Source: Drosophila miranda
Taxonomy: Eukaryota > Arthropoda > Insecta > Diptera > Drosophilidae
Direction of reading: 5' to 3'
DNA length: 64,000 bases
NCBI RefSeq assembly: GCF_003369915.1
Contig: NC_046673.1
Location: 22,063,718 to 22,127,717, forward strand
Made by a program: the position numbers and the translations under genes. This document shows, in pieces, positions 36,899-49,433 of the stretch. Position 1 is the stretch's first letter. Each line of letters begins with the position of its first letter. The notes under the pieces were generated by a model. That model saw only the letters and a program-made list of their open reading frames with translations, made no database searches and was not told the origin of the DNA.

Positions 36899-39396
36899 AC
36901 CTGAAAAGAAATTCTACAAATTAAAAACTAATATTCGTGTACTAATATGATTTTAGTATGATTTGGGAGGGGTCTTTCTATGCCTATGCATTGCGCATCT
37001 GATCCAGAGCTCTGGTCATATTTTACAGATTGAGAAGCTGTGGATTTTCTTGACAGCAACGAGTAGTTACTCGTTAGGTTAGCCACAGATGTGGATTACG
37101 AGAATCGTTGCATCACGATTTGCAGCAGTGATTTGCGGTGTTTTTTTAACCATCTTAAAAGCATTCCGATACATTCCGAGTCAACAAATTAATATATGTG
37201 AATAAGTCAAATATTAAAGCAATATGTATAATCGTAGTATATCAAAATTTTCAGTTTTGTCTGAATTGAAATATAATTGTACCTTTATTAGACCTTTTTT
37301 TTTATTGGTTTCGCTTTTATAATATTTATTGTCATTTATATGATATTTATGTTTTTAATAATTAGTTGCGAAATAAACATAAATAAACATGTTTAAGTAC
37401 CAGTATTTTATGCGATCAGTACAAATAAATAATTAAATATCAGACACACAAGACATTGCGGTGAGATCATATGAGATATAAACTTTATATTTTAGACGAG
37501 TAAAATAATAATCGAATCGAAAGATCATCGAGCTCCACACACAATCAGATTTTTATATTGCTTCACAATAATTACTATACATATGTATGTTTATGAATTT
37601 TGGTATTAGTATATATTAATTGTATATTTTAGCATTATCGCGAGCTGTGGGCTGGATTTTTCTGTACTCGTGTTTCTTCGGGTTGCTGTGTTCTTTCGGA
37701 GAAGTAGAACGTTGTATATACTCGTACATATGTATGTCTGTATCTAATTTGTTTCGATTTAGTTGTATATTGTTTGTGTTTAAAACTCGTTTCGTATTGG
37801 TTTCATTATTGTCAACATCAATAACACTTAGTAGATGTACATACGTACGTACATATATGTATGCATGTATATATATTTCTTTGATATATATGTATACATA
37901 TCGATGTATATTTAGTGTATAATTTATAATACAGTGAAATCAATAGCCAACTGCATTTTAACTCACATTAATTAATATCTATAGATGTATGTATATTTGG
38001 TGTAGGTATATGAATACTTCCAATGCTTCCAATGATATAGACTTCCTTCTCCTGTTATGTGTATATATAAACTTTCCTTTCCACCTACGTTTCTCGGCTA
38101 GTTGAACGGTTGCGATTGCGATTTGTTATATGCGTATACCATATGTAAATATACATATTTTCATATGTCTGTTTAGATGTACATACATATTGGTAGATAG
38201 TAGTGCCTCCATCTCCTCTCCTCTCCCCTGTTGGCTTCGCCTATGTACATACTATATGTAATTCGCGGGTGTAGATCAATGAGGCGGAGTGACATGATTC
38301 CGATGATCGGTTATCAACAAGTAATTATTTTGGTATAACATTCGATTTTTGTTAGCAAAACAGAACAAATAGGTACGTACATATATCCAATATCCATCTT
38401 TCTTCTTCTTCTTTTTTATAACATTGAGACTTTAAAGTGTAGTTTAATCATAGCTTTGGATCTGATATGAATTTGTCTTATAACATTAACATTAATAACA
38501 ACAAACACAGAAAGCAGAGCCGATCACAACAGAGAATGAACTGTGGTAGGTTGGTATATACGAGTATAGTGTGTATTTAGTGTTTGTATACATATATATA
38601 TCTCTTATAGGTGGTGCTCTATGCTCGCATGATATGGTTAACTCATAGTCTGTCTGGCTTAGCATTAATCGAGTCAAATCAAATATTTCCCGCACAAATA
38701 AACCTATTCTATAAACTATAGCCTGTTATTTTCATAGTTATACGCATCGTATTGTCTTCAGTTATTTATGTATATATGTATCTGATATAGTCAGCAAGTT
38801 ATTGTAGTACGGGTTGGATATCAGCAAACAATCAATTTCACTTTGCACACAGTTTCATTTCTTTTCTTTTCTTTCGTCGCAATCAAATATGGCATGTACC
38901 AAATCGGATATATACATATGTCCTATAAGGGTTGCCATACTCGTGCCTAGAAGCGGAATACATAAAAATATGCATACTCGTATAGTCTCTCGGCCCGTCT
39001 TATTCCAGATCGAGTAGAAACCAATCGAAAGAAAAGGAAAACGCAAATAATAGCACGTTTCCATGCTAATGAAGTTATGCGTAAATATGTTATTTCTATA
39101 GATTTCCTTTTTGTTTTTTTTTTCACTGTTTCTACTTCAATGAAACCGCGCATCCGCGCCGTATTTTCACCGTCTTGCCACTGGTTGTTCCGAGTACATG
39201 TTTATAAATACACATTTTGTATTGGGCTTCTGTGGTTTTTTTGAACGGTTTAACAGTCTTTGGGACCATATAGGAGTGTAGATATCGTCGCATTTGAGCA
39301 TCGGTGTGTCGGCTTAGTTATTGTCCATATTTACATTACATTTCATGGTTAATTTTCGAATTTTTTCTCATTTTCTTTTTTTTATTGTCCTCTTGC
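36899..39396. other. AT-rich spacer with CATATGTA microsatellites
   Basis: About 2.5 kb of very AT-rich DNA with many TACATATGTA and TATGTATATA stretches. It should hold the 3' UTRs of the reticulocalbin-like gene (+) and the SLC6 gene (-), which converge. No additional gene is seen. Confidence 0.6.
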
Positions 39397-42300
39397 TTAC
39401 TCCTCCTCCTCGAGGGACTTTTCGGGCAGTCCGTATTTGGGGCAGCACATGCCCTCCGTGCCGTCCATGTTGAAGCAGAATATGCTGCGCTCCAGCTCTG
39501 TCGGTTCGTGGGGTACGATGCCATGGACTTCCCTGAGCTCGGCTTCGGGGAACCATGCGGGATCGGAGTCCTCCACTACCTTAATGCCACAGAGCCTGTT
39601 GCACAGTATCGTAAAGGTGTAAGGGCGGTAATACAAACTTATGATTAGTTAACCAAACTCCTATGAAAGACAAACACTCACCGCAGCACCGCCACAATGG
39701 GTATCCATAAGATCGACGAGAGTATGAGGAAAAATGCTACAACTATGCACCAATGCGGCCACTCCATGGAATCCGTGGAGCCTTTGGCCGCAATCCAGGC
39801 CGGGTAGCTGCTGCCCTCGGTAAGGAGCTGATAGAAAGAGGCCAGCAAAATAGTGACCATGGCGCAGGGTGACAAATACTTCCAGCAGAACATCCAATAG
39901 AAGCTCGGCCTCGAACCGGTCATCATCTCGATGTCATCCGAAAAGCGGCGCACTCCATAGATATAGCTGATCGACAGGCACTCAAATAGGGCGATGACCA
40001 GCAGGGGGAAATTGCCGGCGAAGCTGTCCATCAGCTGGAATATGTAACTGCCAGCTCCGTTGGCAAAGCACATGGAGATCAGACAGCAAGTGAAGCACAG
40101 GCCCTGATAGAAAAGACCGGATGAGTACATGTCACAAAGGTGTAGGCACAGGCGTTTCCTTCTGCGAAGAAGAGTACTTACCCCCACGATGTACTCCTTG
40201 GGTAGGTTGGGAAAGAGCTTCATGTCCACCAGCGAGGTGACTACACCCTCGAGCGTACCAAACTGCGAGTCTATGCCCAGCGTGAAGAGCATCAGGAAGA
40301 AGAGCACGGCCCAGAGCTGTGCGCCTGGAAACTGATTGATCGCCTCCGTGAATATAATGAAAGCCAGACCAGTGCCAGAGGCACTCTGCAAAGAAAAAAA
40401 AACAAATTAAAATGAGGAAATGAATGGGTGGGTGGTGGCATCGACTCACATTAGCCAACTCTCGCTGCAGATCGCAGACTGGCAGATTCTGGGTACGATT
40501 CAGGGCCATCAGGCCGTTCCTCTCCTCCGTACAGCGGTCGAAGGTGGCCGTGGCCTTGAAGCCAATCACCGAAAAGACGACCACGCCAGCGAACATCGAG
40601 GTGCCGCAGTTTGTGAGCGAGACGAGTAGCGCATCCCGATAGCAGTTGTTGTTGGCCGGATTGTATGAACTGAAGGCAATGAGGCCGCCGAATGCCAGTC
40701 CCAGGGAGAAGAAGATCTGGGTGCCGGCCTCCAGCCAGACGACGGGATCGAGCAGCGTCTCCCAGCGCGGCGTAAACAGGTGAGCCACCCCATCCGAGGC
40801 GCCTTTGAGTGTTATTCCGCGAAAGAAGAAGATGATGAGCACCACGTAGGGAAAGATGGCTGTCATGTAGACGATCTTGCCGGAGGAGGTGATCCCTTGC
40901 ACCATGCAGATGTAAACCAGGAACCATGACACCATCAGCGCAATCGCCATGTGGTAATTGAAGTTCTCCGGCATGTCCACGCTCTCCGAGCACTGCAACG
41001 TGGTGCGATACCAGTAGAACTGCGTAGGCGAGGAGGCCACGCACTCCGGCTCATGGTCGTACGTGTAGTTCGCATACAGTCTGGTTGGGCAGTCGGCCCA
41101 CGGAAGTGGCGACTCAAAGCTATGCAGCAGATAGATGAGGCACCAGGCAATTATCGTGTTGTAGTACAGGGCCACTATGTAGCTGACCACCGCCGAGGAG
41201 ATACCGATTCCGCCCAGGTATGGCGAAACCTGGCTCCAAACGCCGATCGCCCCCTTTCGCAGCCGCTGTCCTATGGCCAGCTCCAGGTAGAAGATCGGTA
41301 TTCCCTGGATGCACAACATGATAAAGTAGGGCACCAAGAAGGCTCCGCCTCCGTTCTTCTGCGCCAGGTACGGGAAGCGCCACACGTTTCCGAGACCCAC
41401 CGCATATCTGTTCAGGAAGAAAGCGATGCCACGTCGACAATTAATATTTTATGAATCGTTTGAGTATTGGTATCATCTTGGTCGTGGGGATATACATAAA
41501 TCGTGTCACATCAGAACTTATTCTACTAACTATCCAGTTGTACCTATCTTTAAGTGTAGACTGTATTTAAGCTAAGTCCGTAGGGCGAAGATAATTGCAC
41601 TGAATAAAACCAAGAAACCACTTGTTAACTGACTTTTGATTAAACTATCTTTAGAACCAAAAGAAAGGCGGTTTTCTCTCTTACTCGTTGCTCGAATTAG
41701 GGAAAATCAGAACATTATTTCGTTGGCAAAACAATTCCGAATGCTTAAAAAAAAACGGTGTGCCAAATGCTTTATGAATTTGGGACAAAAGGACGAAAAG
41801 ATCTTATCAACGAGACTCGAGTCGAGCAGCGATCAGACTGGGTCACGCACACTGCATGTATTTTGTTTTTGCATTCTCGGTCATTTTATTTTTCACATTC
41901 GCTTGCCGAAAAATAAATGTCGGAGCAATGGTAGCAGTTGGCAGCAAGAGCGTGCCCACGTCTGACTAAATGATCTGTACGAGTATTTTACATAACTTTG
42001 AATATTTGATGTACTCGTAGAATATGCACAAACAACGGACAAAACGAACAACAAATTTACATACATTTACATGAATTTAATATATGTAAACCTGTACTTG
42101 ATGGGTATCGGTTATAAATAACACTTTTTCTATCAATTCTGTGCCTGCTAATAATACACTAAATGTATTACTAACGATTTAACACAACAAATTTAACAAA
42201 CTCTTTGAATTTGAAGCGAAACAGTTAGGAAACGTGTTGGGGGCTTTAGTTTATTATGCCTATCTATATCTGTCAGGTAAACACGGTTTCAACGAGTAGT

Positions 42301-42788
42301 TGTTTACTCACCCGATGGTGGCCAGCAGGAACATGATTTTGCTGTCCCAACTCTCGCGCTCTTCGCCCTCCTTCTCGCCCTCAACAATGTCCTGCTGCTG
42401 CTCCAAAGCGCTGGCCACCAGCTCGGCCTTGGCCTTGCTGGTGCTGGCCTCCGAGCCGAACGTCGGCTCCTGCTCCAGCTCCGAGGACTCGTCGAAGGCG
42501 TCCGACATGAAGCCCTGGTTGGTGGCCCCATACATGGGCTGGTGGTGGTGCAGCGATGTGTGGTGGTGGTGGCCGACGCCATGCTCCTTGGACACCAGGC
42601 GGCCACGCAGCTCCTAAATGGTTACGAATGGAAGCAGATGGCGGTATTAATGTCGGATGTACATAGGTGCCAAAATATCAAACGTCAGTGTCACTTGCCC
42701 GCAACTCTAGCTGATCGATGCTCTTCTGGCTTTTTAGCACAATGTCCCTGGAGCTCTGACGGCGCAATAACTGGGCTGTGTTGGCCAT
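39397..42788 (-). CDS. SLC6 sodium-coupled neurotransmitter/amino acid transporter
   Basis: Six exons on the minus strand: 42788-42699, 42613-42312, 41407-40450, 40385-40182, 40103-39682 and 39595-39397. They sum to 2175 nt (724 residues). The first 120 residues are cytosolic (MANTAQLLRRQSS, a His-rich patch, then an acidic stretch). Twelve membrane helices follow. Helix 1 carries GYAVGLGNVWRFPYL, helix 6 TQIFFSLGLAFGGLIAFSSY, and helix 8 SGTGLAFIIFTEAI, all SLC6 sodium- and substrate-site hallmarks. The large second extracellular loop has paired cysteines (DCPTRLY, PECVASS) and N-glycosylation sites. The sequence is nearest the B0AT/NTT4-like orphan or amino-acid subgroup rather than the monoamine carriers, by impression only. 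The first intron needs a GC donor (CGG|GCAAGT) to stay in phase. The second intron is 904 bp, the others 64-86 bp. Confidence 0.95.
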
Positions 42789-44289
42789 GATTCGACCGGT
42801 GATTTTGAAACGGTTATTGCTGGTATATGTTTGTGTATATGTTTACTTTATGTGTGCTGTGGTGTGCTGTCTGTGCGCTGTGTGCGTGTGGGATGTGCTA
42901 GTGCGAGAGTGTGGTGTGGTGTGCGTGCTGCCTAAAAGTGCGCTGTCCCTTTTAATTTGCTTCGTTCTTTGCTGATGCTGCTTCTAGCGCCCCCTGTGGA
43001 CTGTTCACGTAACTAACGTAATCGTCATTCTCGTTGCATACTTTTAAAAACGGTTCATGCTTCCCCCCACACTGGTGGGATGTTGTTGCTGTGGTGGTGG
43101 TTTGCCAGTGCCTGTGCCTTTGTGTGTGTGTGTGTTCTTTTATTGTTAGTGCTTAAGTACGGGTGATAACGTTGCTTGAATAGGCGCCATCCTACTGCTT
43201 CCTATTCAATCAAAGTAAACAATTAGTTTTCTTGCAATCAATCAATGAAATCAAGCAAGCCAAACCATGCAATGGAAATAAAAGGACATCCCCACACGCA
43301 CTCACACACACGCGCACGTCATTACAGAGCGCTGACATTTATGTGCGCTGCGTGACTGGGCAACGTACAATAAATCAATCAACCGACCCCATCACCCACA
43401 CACCACTCCCCACACTCCGTAGCCAACAGACAACTAATGCACTTTAGTGGATTTTTGTAAAACAATTAGTTTAGTTTGACTTTTCTGGGCCGTGTGGGTT
43501 GTGTGGTGGAGATGGGTGGCGCTTGGTGCGTGGGAGTGCTGTCATGGAGATATCCTTGTGACTACTGGTAATATGGCGGATAGGTAGATATCCTTTGGGT
43601 ACACATAAACACACAGAGCTTCTAAGGATTTTTTGCGACTGACTTGACTTTTTCTGCTGCGCTGCAAGAAGTTTTTTATGGGGCTGCCACCGATTTCGCC
43701 TGGCTTATATAACCAACACTGGTGCTCCAGACACCAAGCCAGGACTTGGCCCCGGAAATCGACGACGGACGCGACGGGAGAAGGACACACGGCACTCTGG
43801 GGCTATTGCCTTTTCGACAGGTGGCGGGAGCCAGCGGAAAACTTATTATTTAAGCGCCGTCCGTCGCTTGTATTTGTTCGCCAGAATCTCCAACGTAAGA
43901 CCAGTGGCTCGCAACGTAACGCTGCTCGTGTCGTAACGTGATGTGCCGTTGGAAGGAAACTGTTGAGCAGCCAACGCGAAACAACAAGACATCCTCTCCC
44001 TCAAATGTAATCATTCGCTGCAGCTGCAGCGCAGACGCAGCATCATTGGCATGGGTGCGAGGGAGATAGTCTTGCAGGGCCGCCGCATCAATTAGAGCGA
44101 GATGGCAGATAAACAGACCGAAAAACACCAGGCGACAGCGGTGGGAACAGACGGTTGGTTTCTGGTATTTTTTTGTATTTCGCGGCTAAAATCGCTTTTA
44201 AAAACGCGCCAGCACGTGAGAAAAATGAAAAATATGCATTTTTCCAAAGAGCACAGTAATCTTTGATCGAGTTGAGTATACAATTAAAG
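42789..44289. other. SLC6 upstream region
   Basis: Upstream of the minus-strand SLC6 start. Contains TGTGTGCTGTG and ACACACGCAC runs and a moderately GC-rich block at 43680-44100 that may hold its promoter or 5' UTR. No gene with protein character is seen. Confidence 0.5.
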
Positions 44290-44801
44290 AAAAGGTTGCC
44301 TTTTAACGAGAAGGTTTTTAAACTTCTCTCATTCCTAAGCCCTGAAGACATAGTCAATGGCCAATTTGCATGACCTGTATAAAAGATTTCCTCAACTTAT
44401 TAAAGATCCGCATGGAATCGATAGTGAATTTGTCCTCTTAAAAAATGATGAGGTTCTTTAGTTTATTAAAAACACACAAAAGTCCTGGCCATTTCTGGTA
44501 TACATTGGGACAAATAAAAGATTTCAACAATGAATTAATATATGAAAAAATTTCAAAATTTGCACAAGTACTGCTTATATTGCCAGTTGCGAATGCATCA
44601 TGTGCTAGAATTTTCTCCGAAGTGAACTAAATAAAAAAATATACAAGAAATAGATTTAAGAATATAAATGTTTCAAATCTTTTATTTGTGAGACAAGGTC
44701 TAAGGAAGAACAACGGTTGCGAGAATTTTGAACCGAACACTGAAATGCTGTTAAAAAATCCCAGCGACATCGTTAGTGACGATAGTGATGTTAGTGATTA
44801 G
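44290..44801 (+). pseudogene. hAT-family transposase C-terminal remnant
   Basis: Plus-strand translation in shifting frames gives SFLSPEDIVNGQF, then DLYKRFPQLIKDPHG, then (44445-44630) FWYTLGQIKDFNNEL and ILPVANASCARIFSEVN, and after a stop IKKYTRNRFKNINVSNLL, ending DIVSDDSDVSD at the TAG at 44799. The FW, LPVANASCARIFSEVN and RNRF blocks match the hATC dimerisation region of hAT transposases (as in ZBED/SCAND3-like proteins). At least two frameshifts and two stops show it is dead. The N-terminal and catalytic parts and the terminal repeats are not recognisable. Confidence 0.75.
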
Positions 44802-44859
44802 TATATTATTAAGACTTAAGATTATTAAATGAAATGAATGAAACAATTATTTCAAATAG

Positions 44860-45905
44860 GCCAATCAAGTAGGAAATATATTCACCAATCGTATAAAATT
44901 ATGTGGGCATGGCTAAATCTTCCATATAGCTGATATTCGACGGAAGATCAAAGTTGATGGAATCGTCGTATTTGTTGAATCGGTAATGGCCCGGTTGACA
45001 ACATTTAAATCCTTGTCGCTCACATTCAAAAAAGTTAGATTTGGCGCGCACCACTCGTAACCAGTCGATAGTATCGATGACCGAACTTGAATCGGGTAAG
45101 GACCTCTTTTACCCGATTGACAACAATGAGTTCCATTCCATACACAAACATGTTGTTAATTCCATGCACACATACCCTGGGGGAAATGGATGTTATAGAA
45201 TTGTGAATATGTTTGTCATCCCAGGCAAAAACAATTTATTTTCAATATATTTTAATATTATTCAATATTATTTAATATTATTTTCAATATTTCAACGATA
45301 TTTTAGAGCTTATTGTCTTCTTGTAGGGACCAAGAATAGGTGTCAGGATCGAGATATATATACAAAACACTCATCATATACATGAATATGTCTAAAAAAT
45401 GTCAATTTGAGAAAAAGTCTTTATTTGTTACGTTTTATCTTCATATCAATATTTATACTTTCATATAAAATTAACAAAATAGGGTATACAAAGGCCTACA
45501 CGCAACATAGCGACTCTTTTTTTGTTGAACTTTTTCGTTTAAACCTTTTTTTACAATAAATACAATAAAAACATGGATTAAAAACTATCCAATCTTGTAG
45601 AAAATTTATTCATCAATGGGATATAACTATGTGGGCATTACTGAATGATTTAGTTTGTCAGCATTATTCAATGGAATATCAAAATTGAGCAATATGAACG
45701 TATTTCCTTTTTTGTTTGACTTATTTCGCTAAAACCTCTTTTTACGCAAAATGCAATAAAAACAAGTATTAAAAATACACCAGTTAAATAGAAAATTGAT
45801 TCATAAATCATATAAAATTATGATGGCATGGCTAAATGTTTTATATAGCTAGTAATATTCGTCGGAATATCAAAAACGAGAAATATGTAAAATAGAACTT
45901 GAATT
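44860..45905 (+). repeat. Three diverged copies of a ~110-bp AT-rich repeat
   Basis: Copies begin near 44865, 45590 and 45780, each reading GTAGAAAATTTATTCA, then ATAAAATTATGTGGGCATGGCTAA-like sequence, then GGAATATCAAA. The last two are 190 bp apart. A fourth copy lies at 63215-63316. Identity by eye is about 70-75%, so these are old. No terminal structures were recognised. Confidence 0.6.
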
Positions 45906-45982
45906 CGTCAGTATATTTACGGTATATTTTGAAAATGAGGCGGTATGTTTCGGAATATTTCTGAGGGTCGGACGGTATATCT

Positions 45983-46007
45983 TATCGATAAGTCCGCGGT
46001 TACACTG
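45983..46007 (+). promoter_or_regulatory. DRE and Motif-1-like core promoter of AARSD1
   Basis: A perfect TATCGATA (DREF element) at 45983-45990 is followed at 45997-46007 by CGGTTACACTG, close to the fly housekeeping core element YGGTCACACTR (Motif 1). Both lie 60-85 bp before the AARSD1 ATG with no TATA box, as expected for a ubiquitously expressed gene. Upstream GGTATAT repeats (45920-45980) are also typical. Confidence 0.6.
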
Positions 46008-46067
46008 CTCTAATCTATTTTGACGAAATATTTCAAATAAAAAAGGGGAATTTCGTCAGATGACATC

Positions 46068-47507
46068 ATGGTTTTCAAGTGCCAGGAGGACAGCTTTCTG
46101 AAGCAGGCAAGCCTGACCTTTGCCCGAAGCCGAAGACCAATTATATAATTTGTAACCATATTTCAACAGTACACAACAAAAATTGTATCCTGCGAGTATG
46201 CCACCATAGAACGGACCGATGTGGACGTAACAACCGGTGGTGAGGCCCGTCCAGTTCGTGGCTTCAATGTTGTGTGCGAGGACACAATACTCTTCCCCGA
46301 AGGCGGCGGCCAGCCCTGCGATTATGGCACTATTAATGGCCAACCGGTGCGGAGTGTGCTGAGGAAGGGAAACATTGCCGTTCACTTCGTGGAGTCCACC
46401 TCGAGCTTCGAGGAGGGAGCCGAGGTGCACCAGAGCATCGACTGGGATCGCCGCCTCGACCACATGCAGCAACATTCCGGCCAACATCTGATCACGGCTC
46501 TGTTCGACCGGGAATTCAAGTACGACACTACATCGTGGTCGCTGGGTTCGAACGTCTCCCATATTCAGCTAAATACGCCGCACCTGATCAGCCGCGAGTC
46601 CCTGGACCTCATCGAGCGGCAGGCCAACGAGCTGATCCGCGAGGGACGGCCGGTCAGCGTGGTGCTTGTGGATCCAGAGGTAGATGAAGAGTTTAACGAT
46701 GCCCGCGCTCCTCGCGGCCTACCCAAGGACCATGAGGGCCTCGCAAGGGTGGTGCGCATCGAGGGCATTGAGAGCAACATGTGCTGCGGCACTCACGTTA
46801 CCGATCTATCCCAGCTGCAGTGCATCAAACTGCTCTATGCGGAAAAGGTCAAGACCAATATCTTGGTCCACTTCGTGGTGGGCGAGCGAGTGCTGCGAAA
46901 GCTTGGCGAAGTCTTTCAGCGGGAGCTGCAGCTAACAGCGGCCCTGAAGTGAGTGGCATTGCCGTACTTCTGATTTCTATCCTCCTTTACATTGACTCCA
47001 CCTCCATTCCACATTTGCAGGGGTGGCGCGCAGCAGCATTTGGAGCTCGTCCAGAAGCTGCAGCAGAATGTGAAGGGCACTCGGAAGTCGTTCTTGCAGC
47101 TGCTCAAGGACTTTGCCACTGCCGAGGCGGAGCGACTGGAGGATCTGAGCAAGGCCGAGCGTCCCAAGTACTTCTCCCTGCATCGTCGCGACGGCATTGA
47201 GGTTGACTTCATCCACACGTTCCTGCGCCACGCGCCCGAAGGGATATTCTACTTCCTGACAGTGTCGGAGGGCGTTGCAGCCGGCAGCAGCGGCAAGGGT
47301 CACCTGGTCCTGCGCGGTGATCCCGCGGTGGTAGAGGAGATTGGCCCCAAATTTCTTGAGCTGCTCGAGGGCAAGGGCAACGGAAAGGCGGGCAGCTTCC
47401 AGGGCAAGATTAACAATCTGGCCAAGCTGCCAGAATGCATCGAGCTGCTCGAGAGCCACTTCAAGCCAAAGAAATCGATAGAGCCGAAGCCAGTCAGCGG
47501 CTCGTAA
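46068..47507 (+). CDS. AARSD1: AARSD1 alanyl-tRNA editing protein
   Basis: Three exons, 46068-46106, 46170-46948 and 47021-47507, encode 434 residues. The start MVFKCQEDSFLKQ matches the known N-terminus of the family. The product is a free-standing AlaX-type trans-editing enzyme that hydrolyses Ser-tRNA(Ala). Zinc and active-site motifs are intact: HMQQHSGQH (the HxxxH pair), LFPEGGGQPCDYG, and CCGTHV. The C-terminal part (from GGAQQHLEL) corresponds to the AlaRS C-Ala-like region, with the family ending GKGNGKAGSFQGK. Intron 1 (63 bp) starts with GC (CAG|GCAAGC) and intron 2 is GT-AG. Removing intron 1 joins LKQ to YTTKIVSC, exactly as in homologues. Its 3' end converges on Tim29, 249 bp away. 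Confidence 0.95.
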
Positions 47508-47756
47508 GCAGAGATTCGTTCTTAACATGAATATATGTACATATTTATATAATCTTACATACACATATGTCATATATATCTATATATTATATAGCCTATA
47601 TACCGGCAGTAACATGGTTATAACATACATATATATATTGCTCATTTAGTCAGTTCTACAAAGCAATGATCAATTTGACATTAAAGCTAACTAAGGCAGA
47701 GGTCGGTCAGGAAACGGCAATCCAATTCCAATTGCAGCCCTCCCTCTCTCCCTCCA

Positions 47757-48332
47757 TCACAGGTAGTTGACATCGTAGTTGTGCATCTTCCACTTCAGGC
47801 GCCAGAACTCGTTCCAGAAACCCACGTCGATCACGCGCTCGTGGAAGTTCAGGAATCCGACGTTGGTGAACTCGCAGATGGCTGGATATGTGCAGTCATC
47901 CTCGCCAAAGAGATCCACCCAGACCAGCGTGCAGATGCCCAGCGAAAGGAAGCGCAGTTTCTTTTGGTTGATAGCGCGCTCCAGCATTAGCAGATGCTGC
48001 GCCGAAACGTGATTTTGTAGTTCAGGCGGGACCATGATCATGCGGCTGTTATCACGGCGTAACTGGGTCATGAAAACGCCTTCGTCGGGGTTGTGCTGGG
48101 CCATTTGGTACAGACACAGAATGCCGGTGCCGTACGCAAGAGCCTTCTTGGGCTTGGTATATGATTCCTTGACCACACCGAGGGCCACCTCCGAGTAGTC
48201 GCGCACCAGGCCCTTCCAGTATTTTACCCATTTCTCGACAAAAGTGTCTTTGAGACGCTCGGGCAGCACGATTTTCTCGCCAATTTTCTGTCCCAGTGCC
48301 GTCACACGGCTGCCCACACGCATCAAACTCAT
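47757..48332 (-). CDS. Tim29: TIM29 mitochondrial inner-membrane import subunit
   Basis: A 191-residue intronless frame from the ATG at 48332 (MSLMRVGSRVTALGQK). The basic N-terminus could serve in mitochondrial targeting. A single hydrophobic stretch lies near residues 63-80 (KALAYGTGILCLYQMA). The C-terminal part reads FLSLGICTLVWVDLFGED and ERVIDVGFWNEFWRLKWKM, followed by a DVN ending. This pattern (LRY-x-x-LG-CSLVY then RVLDVGF-x-x-W) is shared with human TIMM29, a component of the TIM22 complex that inserts carrier proteins into the inner membrane. Length is close to the human protein (about 200). It is divergent from the next gene, with start codons 395 bp apart, and convergent with AARSD1. 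Confidence 0.85.
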   Translation of the reverse strand: MSLMRVGSRVTALGQKIGEKIVLPERLKDTFVEKWVKYWKGLVRDYSEVALGVVKESYTKPKKALAYGTGILCLYQMAQHNPDEGVFMTQLRRDNSRMIMVPPELQNHVSAQHLLMLERAINQKKLRFLSLGICTLVWVDLFGEDDCTYPAICEFTNVGFLNFHERVIDVGFWNEFWRLKWKMHNYDVNYL

Positions 48333-48727
48333 CTTAGTTGCTAGTTTCTGTGATCAATTTTGGAAAACGGGCATTAATTAATATTTTTTATATTATTATT
48401 AAATAACCTCCAGGGTCTTACAGCTGCTTAGAGTGACTGTATTTGGAAACAAAGAAAATACTGTACCACGCGAAAATGTACCGATGTGAGCGATTTCGAA
48501 AACACAATAAATATTATTTAGACAATTTTGAATGAAATTAGAAGCAAGAAAATAAGCTGTTATGTTTTGCCAATACAAATTTGAGCATATCTTATTTGCT
48601 GGCGTATTTTATTATCCCGATGACTATAATTTTTTTTTTTACCTGCGCACGTTATCAAACACTGAGGTTATCCGCCAAAAACATATGCATTTTTTGCTGT
48701 AAAAAAAAACAACACATTTTGGACGAG

Positions 48728-49433
48728 ATGCCATTAGCCAATGAACGCCATATCTATTATAACTCTCGCCTTGGCCACCTCCTCCAAAAAACAGCATCCA
48801 ACTTGCGTAGCTACCAGGAATTCCTGTCCAGCCAGGCACAACATTTGCTGGCCCCCGTGAATTGTCTGTGGGACAGGAGCCAACGCTACCGTCTGGTGGC
48901 CGGGTGCGTTTAACATCAAGTGTAACTAGCCTAGCCCCAACTAATCGTAATCGTACCCTTCTTAGCCACAGCAGTGATGAGCGCTGTGCGACGGCCCTAC
49001 TCTCCGAATGCCAAGATGCCTATCAGTCCATTTGCCACAGCATGTGAGTTGCCAGAAGGTTCTAGAATCCGCTTCATTTGACTTTTTTTCTGTATGCAGC
49101 ATGCAAATGAACGAAATGCTAGATGAAATGGCCAACGATGTGGCTGACTTTGACACGGAATGCATTTACTTGAGCGGCGAGCTACAGCCAGAGCCCTGTC
49201 CAACCTCCGTGGCCGAGTGGCGGGAATGGCTGAACGAATCTCTGCACAGTCTGCAAACACAAGTGAAGTGCCTGGAGATTGTTTCCCGCCTGTTCTTGCC
49301 ACTAATTCTGGAGCAGCGGACGGTGGACGAGTTCAAAACTTATCTGCAGCTGGACGAGCACCAGGAGGCTGTGCTTTGCATGGGCCTGGCCAAAGCCGAG
49401 CGACAGGCGACACTCCCGCTGCTGACTGCTTGA
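48728..49433 (+). CDS. AIRIM/C1orf109-like protein (tentative)
   Basis: Three exons, 48728-48903, 48966-49043 and 49100-49433, with 62- and 56-bp GT-AG introns, both phase 2, give 195 residues (MPLANERHIYYNSRLGHLLQ onward). The product is helical and soluble, without a signal or membrane segment. The block ERCATALLSECQDAYQSIC resembles ERLAILLKVRD in human C1orf109, and PCPTSVAEWREWLNES resembles its SPSVADMLEWLQD, at matching places in proteins of equal length (about 200). C1orf109 (AIRIM) works with the AAA-ATPase SPATA5/AFG2 in 60S ribosome maturation. I infer the same role at low certainty. The gene model itself is strong because all three exons join in phase. Confidence 0.7.

Noticed and set aside
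40451-41454. Long ORFs overlapping the SLC6 exons in other frames and on the plus strand
   Set aside because: Shadows of the GC-rich transporter exon; the minus-strand frame has all SLC6 motifs.
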